Shown here piece by piece: positions 29,801 through 41,800 of a stretch of 64,000 bases of DNA. This DNA comes from Prionace glauca. Lineage: Eukaryota > Chordata > Chondrichthyes > Carcharhiniformes > Carcharhinidae. Positions within the stretch are counted from its first letter, which is position 1, and every line of letters starts with the position of its first letter. Location: the NCBI GenBank assembly GCA_037974335.1, contig CM075728.1, forward strand, positions 112,277,476-112,341,475. The letters are read 5' to 3'. The position numbers were made by a program, and so were the translations under genes. The notes under the pieces are model-generated. The model did not search any database, was not told the origin of the DNA, and saw only the letters and a list, made by a program, of their open reading frames with translations.

Positions 29801-32800
29801 CTAACCATGCCCCCTATATTCTCATCTGAATCATTAATATAAATGACAAATAACAGTGGGCCCAGCATTGATCCCTGAGGTACACCGCTGGTCACAGGCC
29901 TCCAGTTTGAAAAACAATTCTCTAGAACCACCCTCTGGCTTCGGTCAAGAAGCTAATTTTGTATCCATTTAAATACCTCACCCTGGATCCTGTGAGATTT
30001 AACTTTATGCAACAACCTACCATGCGGCACCTTGTCAAAGGCCTTGTTAAAGTTCATGTAGACAACATCAACTGCATTGCCCTCATCTACCTTCTTGGTT
30101 ACCCCTTCAAAAAACTTAATTAAATTTGTGAGACATGATTTTACACTCACAAAGCCATGCTGACTATCCCTAATCAGTGCTTGTGTCTCTAAATGCCTGT
30201 AGATCCTGTCTCTCAAAATACCTTCCAACAATTTACCCACCAGAGATGTGAGGCTCACTGGCCCGTAGTTCCCAGGCTTTTCCCTGCAGCCCTTTTTAAA
30301 CAAAGGCACAACATTTGCCACTCTCCAATCTTCAGGCACCTCACCAGTGACTATCGATGATTCAAATATCTCGGCTAGGGGACTTGCAATTTCCTCCCTA
30401 CCCTCCCACAACATCCTGGGATAAACCTCATTAGGTCCCGCAGATTTATCTATCTTGATCCACGTTAAGACTTCCAGCACCTTCTTCTCTGTAATATGTA
30501 CACTCCTCGAGACATCAATATTTAATTCCCCAAGTTCCCTAACATCCATGCTTTTCTCAACAGTAAATACCGATGAGAAATATTCATTTAGGATCTCACA
30601 CATCTCTTGTTGATCCTTTAGAGGCCCAACTCTCTTCCTTGTTACTCTTTTGCCCTTTATGTATTTGGAGAAGCTCTTTGGATTCTCCTTTTCCTTGTCT
30701 GCCAAAACAATTTTGTGTCCCCTTTTTACCCTCCTGATTTCTCTCTTAACTCTACTCCTACATCCCCTGTACTCTTCAAGAGATTCACTTGATCCCAGCT
30801 GCCTATGCACATCATGTGCCTCTTTCTTCTTCTTGACCAGGGCCTCAATATCCTGAATCATCCAGGATTCCCTACTTCTGCCAGCCTTGCCCTTTACTCT
30901 AAGAGGAATGTGTTTACCCTGAACCCTGGTTAACACACTTTTGAAAGCGTGCCCACTTACCAGATGTCCCTTTGCCTTCCCATAAATTCCCCCAATTAAC
31001 TTTTGAAAGGTCCTGCCTAATACCGTCAAAATTGGCCTTGCCCCAATTTAGAATATTAACTTTTGGGAAAGACCTATCATTCTCCATAGCTGTCTTAAAA
31101 CTAATAGCATTATGGTCACTGGTCCCAAAGTGAACCACTTCTGTCCCTGCCCTTCCTTATTTCCCAAGAGAAGGTCAAGCTTTCTCTAGTAGGGCTATGC
31201 ACATACTGAATGAGAAATTCTTCAACAAATTTCTCTCCATCCAACCCTCTGATACTATGGCTGTCCTAGTCAATGTTGGGAAAATTAAAATCTCTGACTA
31301 TTACCACCTTATTTTTTATGAGGAGAGATTGGATAGGTTAGGTTTGTATCCACTGGAGTTTAGAAGAGTAAAAGGCAACTTGTTCAAAACCTTTAAGGTC
31401 CTGAGAGGTATTGACAGGATGAATATGGAGAGGGTATTTCTTCGTGTTAGTGAATCTAGATCTGGGGTCACTGTTTAAGTGCAAAGGGTGACAAAATTCA
31501 AAATGCCGCGAGAGACCAAAAATGAGATTTATGCCGGCGAGATCGCACGATACCTTTGTCCCCACCACCACCATCCCATACCCTCTCCATAGATTTAATG
31601 CAGTTCATGTTAGGAAGGTCAATAAGGTCATTTAAAAGCATTTAAATATCATTAGCAGACTTCCTTGCTTTACTGTCCCATCACATTTGGTATTTTCCGT
31701 TGGTGAGGTTTACAACACCAAGATGAACCAGAAAGGCAAAGAGACCCATGGGGACGCGCAGCTCAGTGTGCCCCCTGGGGGGGAGAGGGATATTTCCAGC
31801 AGTTCGCTGGTACTTCACTGGGTGTCAGTACGGGGCAATGCCAGGAACAGTGCCATGAAGTAGTGCTGAGGGGAGGTGGGCTTCCTCTGGACAGAGGTCC
31901 GTGGGGGGATTCCCTGTTTCTGTGGGTTGGGTGCATCACTGTGTGTCTGCTGGAGGGAGATAAGGTCCCTCTTTGGGACAGGGGGCTTTCTGCACCTGTG
32001 AGGAAGATCTTTGCTTTTATTAACAGTGTTAGATTGGCTTTCCAGAGATGGAGGGCACCCCAATATTTCAGTGGCGAGGAACTCTTCTCTGACATTTTTT
32101 CTTCAAAATGTTGGAAAGTATGGCAACAAAAGCCAGCTGTGCAGCACATGACTTTTCTTGCCTGAACCTGCACTTGGTTAAAAAAAATGGAAATTTCAGC
32201 CTAAGATGTCACTGATTAAGAAGGAATGTTTTCTCTTAGCGGGTTGTGAGTCTCTGGAATTTTCTTTCTCAACAGCAGTAGAAGCAGAATCTTTGAATAT
32301 TTTTAAGGCAGTATTAGGTGGATTCTTCATTAACAATATGTTGAAAGGCTAATGAGGGTGGGCAGCAATGTAGTGTTGAAGTTACAATCAGATCAGCCAT
32401 GATCTTATTGAATGATGGAGCAGGTTCGTGGGGATCAGTGGCCTTCTCCTGCTCTGAATTTGTATATTTGTAATTGCATGTGCCTGGTGGACTTTGACTG
32501 GTGTTTCAGCTGTTGCCCTTTGCCAGTATTGTACATATTTCTGTGTTGTCACCTCTGTAGTGAATAGACACACAAAGTCAACTTTAAATATTTAAACACA
32601 ATATCTTTCATTCTGTAGCTACTTAAACAACAGTAAATGCCTGCAATTCATAAACCAAATACCCACTATCTGTTTCTTTACTCAATTTAAGGTTGATTCC
32701 AGCTTGAAATTAAAACCTGGCCAAGTTTTGTTGTTGTATGGTATTTATTAGTCCTTTGGTCTCTTCTTCTTGGAGATGTTATCTCTCCTTGTGAGCTTGG

Positions 32801-35800
32801 TCCCTGGTTCTTCACACTGCCTTCTGAACAAGCTCTTTGTGTTCACACAGATAAAACTCCAAAAGTTCCTTGGTAACCAGCCAATTAATTGATCAGAAAC
32901 CCCAACTGCATGGTTCAATTAGACCAATCAAATACAGCCAGATAGTGGTATTGGTCACTTCAGACTCCACCATACCTCGGCCCCTTAAGTGCCTGTTGTT
33001 TGCATTGCATAACAAAGGAAAGACAGAAGATGGATTGAAAGTAGAACTCATTATAATGTGAATTTCATTTTACACTTGTGCAAGTTCTTGGAAACATAAC
33101 AGGAACAGAAATAGGTAATTCAGATCTTTGAGCTTGTTTTTTCATTCAAAATGATCATGGCTGATCTTGTCATGTTCTCAATTCCACTTTCCTATTTGTT
33201 CTCCATAATCCTTCAATCTGTTACAAATTAAAAATCGGTCTTAACTCCACTTTAAATTTACTCAACATCCCAATATCCACTGCACACTGAAGTAGTAAAT
33301 TTCAGAGATTCAGAACCCTTTGAGAGAAATAATTTCTCCTCATCTCCATTTTAAATCAGTGTATAAAGGCATACGACTAATAATAAAAGTGAGTGCTAGG
33401 CAATTTTCCAAAAATTATGGCCCATGTCAGAATCTTCAAGTAACTGAAGAGTGTTAAATTAAATTTTTCATATAAGATGAAATTAAATAACTTCCATCTA
33501 CATATTGTTCCTCTGTTCAATTGCTTAAAGCGTTATTGAAATAGTTGTTTAGATTTTAAAACCTGTGTGAAGATGAGAGAGGTATTAAGATAGTATGACA
33601 TGGCATTCACAGTGACTTTATTTGAAAGAACAATTTGGTATTGTTACTGTCCTTTGCTTCATCTGAAAGTATTTTTATTAAGTTACAGGGGGCAGATTGT
33701 CAAGATAATCAGATTAATGATTAATATTTGGACTGCATTGTTTCCTTATCTGAAATTGACTTTTGCTTTAAATTGTATTGCAATGTTGACTCAGTACAGT
33801 GCTCTACTTTGATAATGTCACACAAACAAATGAAACTAGGGCTTATAAAAAAAATTAGGGATACAACTAGATCCTAACAGAAGCTGTATAAAGTTGCAAG
33901 AAAAAGTAGCAAGCCTCAGGATTGGAAGCAGTTCAAAATTCAACAAAGAAGGACCAAGAGACTGACTAAGAAGGAAAAATAGAGTATGAGAGTAAACATG
34001 CAAGTAATATAAATGCAGACTGTAAAAGCTTCTATGAGTACATAAAAAGAAAAAGATTAATGAAGACAACTGTACATCTAAAATGAGAGAGTCTATAATA
34101 GATACCAAAGAAACGGCAGAGCAATTAAGCAACTTCTTTAATTCTGTCTTCGTGGAAAAAGTCACAAATAACTTCTCAGAAATTCTAGGGAACCCAGGAT
34201 CTAATGAGAAGGAGGAATTGAAGGACATTAGTATCAGTTAAAAAATATTGCTAGAAAAATTAACGAAACTGAAAGGCAATAAATCTCCAGAGACTGATAA
34301 TCTACGTCCCAGTGCACTAAAGGAGGTGGCCATGGAAATAATGGATGTGTTGGTTATCATCTTTCAAAATTCTGTAAATTCTGGAACAGCCCCAGCAGTT
34401 TGGAGGGTGGCAAATATAATCACATTATTTAGAAAAGGAGGGAGGGAGAAAAAAGGGAATTACAGACTGGTTAACCTAACATCTGTAGTAGGGAAATGCT
34501 GGAGTCTGTTATAAAAACTGCACTTCCATATGGGACACTACAACACAATTAAACAAAGTCAACATAAAAGGAAAATAATGTTTGACGAACTTAGTATTTT
34601 GAGGACATAACTTGAATAATAGATAAGGGAGAACCAGTGCATGTGGTATCTTCGGATTTTCAGAAATTTTTCATAAAGTTCTGCTTAAGAGGTTAGTGTG
34701 CAAAGTTAAAACATATTGGATTGGGGGTAATATATTGACATGGATTGAGAATTAGTTAGCAATCAGGAAATAGAGACTAGGAATATGTAAGAGAACAGTG
34801 ACTACGATGACACACAACCCTGCCACAGTAACCTCTGTAAGACATGCCAGATTATCGACACGGATGCCATCATCTCACGTGAAACACCATCCACCAGGTA
34901 CATGGTACATACACTTGTAACTTGGCCAACATTGTCCACCTGATACGCTGCAGGAAAGGATGTCCTGAGGCATGGTACATTGGAGAGACCATGCAGACGT
35001 TACGACAATGGATGAATGAACACTGCTCGACAATCACCAAGCAAGAGTGTTCTCTTCCTGTTGGGGAACACTTCAGGGGTCACAGGCATTCATAGAACAT
35101 AGAACATAGAACATTACAGTGCAGAACAGGCCCTTCGGCCCACGATGTTGCGCCGACCAGTTACAAAACAATGACCCACGAGCCTAAACTAATCCCTTTT
35201 CGTCCATAAACCTATCCACAGATCTCTTAAACGCCCCCAAACTAGGTGCATTTACAACTGCAGCTGGCAGGGCATTCCAGTCCCTCACCACCCTCTGGGT
35301 AAAGAACCTACCCCTGACATCAGTCCTATAACTACCCCCCCTTAATTTAAAGTCGTGCCCCCTCGTGCTAGATTTCTCCATCCTAGGAAAAAGGCTATCA
35401 CTATCTACCCTGTCTAAACCTCTAATCATCTTATATGTTTCAATAAGGTCCCCTCTTAGCCGCCTTCTTTCCAGCGAAAACAACCCCAAATCTCTCAGTC
35501 TCTCCTCATAGGATCTCCCCTCCATACCAGGCAACATCATTCGGCCTCTGATCCTCGGGTAAGCATTCTCCAAGGTGGCCTTCGTGACTCACGACAGTGC
35601 AGAGTCACTGAGCAGAGACTGACAGCCAAGTTCTGCACACATGAGGACGACCTCAACCAGGATCTTGGGTTCGTGTCACACTATCTGTTACACCCCTTGC
35701 CTGGGCTTACAAAATCTCACTAACTGTCCTGTTTGGAGACAATACACATCTCTTGAACCTGTGCTTAACCCTCTCTCCACTCACATTGTCTGTACCTTTA

Positions 35801-38800
35801 AGACTTGATTACTTGTAAAGACTCACATTCCAACCATTATTTCGTAAATTGAATTTGTTCTTTATATGCCCTGTTTGTGAATAGAATTCCCACTCACCCG
35901 ATGAAGGGGAAGTGCTCTGAAAGCTAGTGGCTTGTGCTACCAAATAAACCTGCTGAATTTTAACTGGGTGTTGTGAGACTTCTTACTGTGTTTACCCCAG
36001 TCCAACAGCAGCATCTCCACATTATAGAGAACCTAGAACAAGGGGTCGCAGTTTAAGGATTGAGGATAGACCTTTTAGGACTGGGTGAGGAGAAATTTCA
36101 CCAACCATGGGATGGTGAATTTACGGAATTTATTATCACAAAAGATTATGGAGGCCAAGTTACTGAATTTTTATGAGAGGGATAGATTTCCAGATACTAA
36201 AGGCATTAAGAAATATGCGGAGAGAGTGGGAGAGCATGACGTTAGATAGAGTATCAGCCATGATCATCTTGAACAATGGAATAGTCTCGAGAGGCCGAAT
36301 GGCCTACTCCTGCACTGATTTTTTAATGTTTCTATTCTGAAGAAAGAACTATGATCAGTTTACAACCATAAATTCCCTTTTATACCACACAAACTGATTG
36401 ACTCTGGCCTCAGAAGATCTTGCTGTGTAAGTTCTACACATTCCATAACAATTACTTTAAATTATATATAGTACACATATGTAAGTTGTTCTTTTTGATC
36501 TTTAAGTAAATGTGCAAATGTATCTTTTAGACAAAGCCATGTAGTATTATTTCAGTGGCATATTTCCTCGCCTGTTTTCATGACTTTTTAAAAATCTTTT
36601 TTTAAAGACACAATAAATCTGGAGATATTTCAAAGCCCATTGAAAGTATTATTAAATGAAGATGTTCTCCTGAAGTGCAAGGTAACTGGCTATGTTGGTG
36701 ACACCATTGATCCAACAACTGTTGGAGTCCAATGGATGCTTGATGGGCAGACAGAAGTATATTCTTTCATGGGAGGCAGTCATGAGACAAAGCGACCTGG
36801 AGCAAACATTCCTGATAGTAATTTATTGAAGGGAGACGTTTCACTGTACCTTCCAAAAGTACAGTTGACAGATGAAGGAAAATACACTTGCAAAGTCTTC
36901 ATAACTCCTGAACATGCAGAACAGACTTCAACAATGCAGGTCTCAGGTAAGTGTCTAAAAAAAACACTGCAGCACCTTCTTGTTACTTTTTGTTAAATGA
37001 TATCAAATCTATAATTAATGATTATTTCCTCAGAGTCACTCCTGCCTAGAACCCCATAACTTTGCCAGAAACATGGAAGAAAGCTTATTTAGAGACATAT
37101 TTCTGTACCACTTCCTGTGGAAGTTACATGGCAGAGCCTCCTTCTGCCTTCTCAGCCTTGCCCTTTGCCTGAGATGTGATCCTCAGATAAAATCACCACC
37201 AGTCAGCTCTCCGCCTCAAAGGAGGGTGCTGCCTATGGTCATATGGGATTATGGTGATTTTAATTTTATTGCTTAACCCCATTATACATATGGAGTAGTG
37301 GGAGGGTCACAAAATTTAAATATGCCTAGCCTGTGTGTTCATTACTGTGGAGGTATCTCAGGTGCTTACATTCATTCTGAGACTGAATGCTAACACATTG
37401 TCACACAGATCTGTGTTCAAGAGATTGCTGCTTCTGCATTTCCATCAGCTTCCTTTATAAGAAAAAATTTAAGAAAATAACTCATTTACATTGCTGAGGG
37501 CTTGATCAGACTCAATCTACATCTGGAACACACAAACCGCGTACAGCATGTCATTTTCCCTCTTTTTATAGCGAGCAACAATATCTTGACCTGCTACTGG
37601 GGAAAAGAAGCCAAAATGATCAGTATTGGGAGTTTCCAGATAAGGTTATGAACTTATGAACTTTTACCATCAGGTTGTGCCTGTTTTCTGGCGTGAACTC
37701 GATAAAATCGGGCGTGAGGCGAGTAGTGTGATCTGCGCTGGCCTCCGTGCTTTACCAAGTCCCAAAAATGGATGTGATCACAACAGCCATTTAAATGCAT
37801 TTGCATGTATTTAAATTGACTTAATGGGCTGCACGCCCAACTTTACCAGAATGTCCCCTTTTACCACCACATTTGCCCATTCAGAATCGGCAAGAAACAG
37901 ATGTGCTCCATAGATGTCTGCTTCAGGCATTCCAGTTCATGAGGATGTAGGTGCCTTGCATCCGATGGCTCTCTGCATGAAATCAGTGGCAGGAATGGGG
38001 GAGGCGATGAAGTGGGGTCAGCTGCCTTTTTGCCTGAGATCAGTGTGGGGGGAAAGGAGGGCTGTCCACTGCCACTCTGCTGAGATCAGTGGGGGTGAAG
38101 GGATGGTCTGCTGCCACTCTGTCTGAGATTGTGGAGAGGTGGGGGGAAGCTGGTGAGGAGCCCACGATCGGTCTGGGTGGTGGGGAGGGGTGAATAATGT
38201 GGGGTTGGGGGCGATGTCCATTAGGGCCAGGAGGTGGCATTATGAGGCCCCGGAGGGATGTGGCAAGGTAGCAGCATTCTCCCTTTTTTTGCACATGGGC
38301 AGTTGGAGGCGCTGATCGAAGCTGCAGGATTTCGGGCGTGTTACAGGCTTGTGCAACACGATTCAGAATCGCTGATGTTCTTGCAGGCAGAGTGCATATG
38401 GGGGCGCCTCTGAATGGGTCTAAAACACCCCCAGTTTCAAGTCTGCCCAGCACTTCGAATAAAAATGGCAAAATAGGACAATAAACACGGTAAAGTCGAA
38501 CATGAGGCCATTAATGCGATCCACGCCTGCATCCATTCAAATGGCCTCATTACCAAGACCCGGGAATGGCCACGATCCAATTTGGATCCAAAACGGGCAC
38601 AACGGCAATTTGAAAGTATTTGCATGCATTTAAATTGAGTTAATGAACTGCCCACCCAACTTTATCAGCATTTCCCCGTGATCATTGTTTGGTGGGGCTT
38701 GGAGGGAGGAGGGCAGATTGTTGTCTAGTTGGTGGTGGCGGGGGGTGGATGGTAAAGAAGGGAGGCCACATCATTCTCTGGTGCAGGGGTTGGGGGGAGG

Positions 38801-41800
38801 CGGGTAAGATGTATCTCTGGGGGGCTGGGTACAAGGGGGGGGAAGGGGGTCCGCTGCCACTCTGTGGGCGATCGGTAGGGGGCAGGGGGCCGCAATTGAT
38901 CTGCGTAGTGGGGGTGCGTGGATGGGGGGACAGTTATGTTGTGGGGTGGGGTGATGTCTATGGGGGCCAACGCTCCTGCTTTTTACTCCTGGGCCGCTTT
39001 CTCCACTTTTTGCAGTCCAGGAGCAATCTGTCATGCGTGAGATTTTTCAAATATTTTTCTAACTGCGCATGCATAGTTCAGAGATCCGATTGTTACAGAT
39101 GTGCTACGCCCCTCCCACAGTGTGATTCAGACTCGCAATTTTTTTCAGGTTAAGTGCGTACGGGGGCACCTGAGAGCAGATTTCCAAGTCGGATCTGAAT
39201 TGCACCCAGATTCAGTATTTAGAATGAAAATGGTAAAATCAGGCCCTATGTCTCTGTTTCCTCTTATTTGAAAATAAAGCTTGAAAAAAGACAAAGATTC
39301 AAATTTGTAAAGTTCCATTTCAATCCAGAAGTCATTTTGGTTTCTTGAAAATTCAATGACTTAGTGACACCATAAGTTGTATTCAAACTTGAAATGCGCC
39401 ATTTGAGAATGCAGAAAGGGAAATAAGAACATAAGAATATAAGAAATAGGAGCAGGAGTAGGCCATCTAGCCCTTCGAGCCTGCCCCGCCATTCAATAAG
39501 ATCATGGCTGATCTGTCGCTGCTCAGTTCCACTTTCCCGCTTTCTCCCCATAACCCTTAATCCCCTCTCTTATCAAAAACCCATCAACCCGCGTCTTAAA
39601 AAGATTTAGCGAGGCAGCCTCCACCACTTCAACGGGCAGAGAATTCCAGAGATTCACCACCCTTTGAGTGAAGAAGTTTCTTCTCAACTCTGTTCTAAAC
39701 CGCCTCCCCTTTATCTTGAGGCTGTGCCCCCTAGTCCTACTGTCTTTTTTGAGTGGGAAAGGAAAGGATTTGGTTCAAATCTTAAGATTTGCATTTTCTG
39801 GTTTCTCGTAACTTACCTGTAAAGTGCTACCTTGCCAGCAGATTGCTGTTATGTAATTAACCTACAAAATTTGCACATAAATTTATATTTGCTTTCCACA
39901 CAGCACAACCAAACGTTCAATTATCCACACAATCCATTGCAATTCAAAATGGTTCAGAGGGGTCGGTGAGATGTGATGTTACTGGATTTTATCCTCAACA
40001 GTTGGACATCAGCTGGGTCAAGATATCGAAGTGGAGAACAGAAAATGTTTCATTAGAAAGTTATACAAAACATTTTGTCAACAATCATGACAAAACGTTT
40101 AGTGTTTCCAGTCAGCTGAGGATTCGAGCAACAATGAAAGATGATGGTGCTAAGTACAGATGTGTGGTGGCGCATTCAACATTTCCTGATGGTTTCACAA
40201 TTGAATCTGTGCTCAGTGTGACAGGTGAGTTCTGCTATGGAAGAAATGTGAGTGCGAGGGGAGAGTGGAAGGAAGGAGAGGGGGAGGATTGAGTGAGTGA
40301 AGGAGGGGTGGGTGAAGGTAGGGGAGGAAATAGATATGGTGGATGCATGACAAAAAGGGTGATAAGGAATGAGAAAGGGTGGCTTGTATTTCATTAATCC
40401 TTTAATATTTTAATGACTAATTCATTAGTTATCCATTACAGAGAGCCAATGGCCGACTGGTATAATAGCTGGACCATTAATCCAGAAACTCAGCTAATAT
40501 TTTGGGGACTCAGGTTCAGATCCAACCATGGCAGATGATGGAATTAGAATTCAAAAAAAATCTGGAATTAAGAATCTAATGATGGCCACGTAACCATTGT
40601 CAACTGTCGGAAAAAAACAAATTGGTCCACTAATGTTCTCAGGGAAGGAAATCTGCCATCTTTACCCGATCTGGCCTACATATGACTCCAGAGCCACAGC
40701 AATGTGGTTGACTCTCAAATTGCCCTCAGGCAACTAAGGATGGGCAATGAATGTTGGAAAGTCAGCTAAGCCCATGTTCCACGAATGAATAAAAAAAGTG
40801 CTAGACAATAAGGAGGACAGAGTGGAAGTGTGGCAGAGAATTAAAATGATAGGTGAGTCAGGGTCATACTTGTGGATTTTCTTTACAATGTACTTAAGAC
40901 CTGTGGGTGTTATTTAAGCCCATCCTAAATAGCCCTTGAGAAGGGCACTTTCATCAACTACTGCAGCCCATCTGCTACCCCCACAGTGCACTTGGGTGGG
41001 AAGCTCCAGGATTTATGACTGTGAATGAAAAGCAGTGCATTTATGAGTCAGATACTATGTGAGTTGGAGAGGAGTTTGCAGATGGTGGTGTTTTCTTGTG
41101 TCTGCTGTCTTTGTTCTTATAGATCAGGGGTCTTCAAACTACAGTCCGCGGGCCACATCTGGATCGGAGTTTGGAGACCGCTGTTCTAGATGGTAGAGGT
41201 AACAGTCTGGAAGCTGCTGCTAAATAATCCTTGCTGCAGTGAATCCTGAGGATGGTATACAATGTTGCCATTATGTGGATTGGTGGATGGAGTGAAAATC
41301 TCAGGTGGTGGATGTTGCCAATCACTCAGGCTGCATTGTCCTAGATGGTATTTAGGGCATCGCAGTGGCACAATGGTTAACATTGCTGACTCACAGCACC
41401 AGGAACACAGATTTGATTTCAGCTTTGGGTGACTGTGTGGAGTTTGTATGTTCTCCTTGTGTCTTTGTGTGTTTCCTTCAGGTAATCTGGTTTCCTTACA
41501 CAGTCCAAAGATGCACAAAGCAGGTGGAATGGCCATACTAAATTGCCCTTAGTGTTCATTGATGTGAAGGTTAAGGGGATTAACCATGGTAAATGTGCAT
41601 GTATATGGAATAGGCTGGAGGAGAGAGCCTGGATAAGATGCTCTTGTGGAGAGTCGGTGCAGATTCAATGGGCCAAATGTTCCCTTTCTGCACCATAGGG
41701 TTTCTATGGTTCTGAGTGCTGTTGGAAATGCATTCTCCAGGCAAGTATTTGGCAACTCCCTGGCAACTCTCCAGGATGTACTTCATCAAACTCTTGACTT

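Larger units (their letters stand above)
1..32091 (+). repeat. Tandem unit 1 of a ~32.1 kb head-to-tail array
   Basis: The whole interval recurs in the same order and orientation as the rest of the window. The cut at base 1 is arbitrary, because the repeat is already in register there. The period is 32091 bp at the left and 32061 bp at the right. The 30-bp loss arises from small indels in unit 2, including one copy of an 8-bp repeat near 15.87 kb, C-tract length near 15.96 kb, 4 bp and 6 bp near 16.17 and 16.27 kb, and 9 bp near 18.61 kb. The unit holds the V, C1 and anchor exons of one B7-H6-like gene and, at 26.75 kb, the signal exon of the next gene. Confidence 0.97.
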
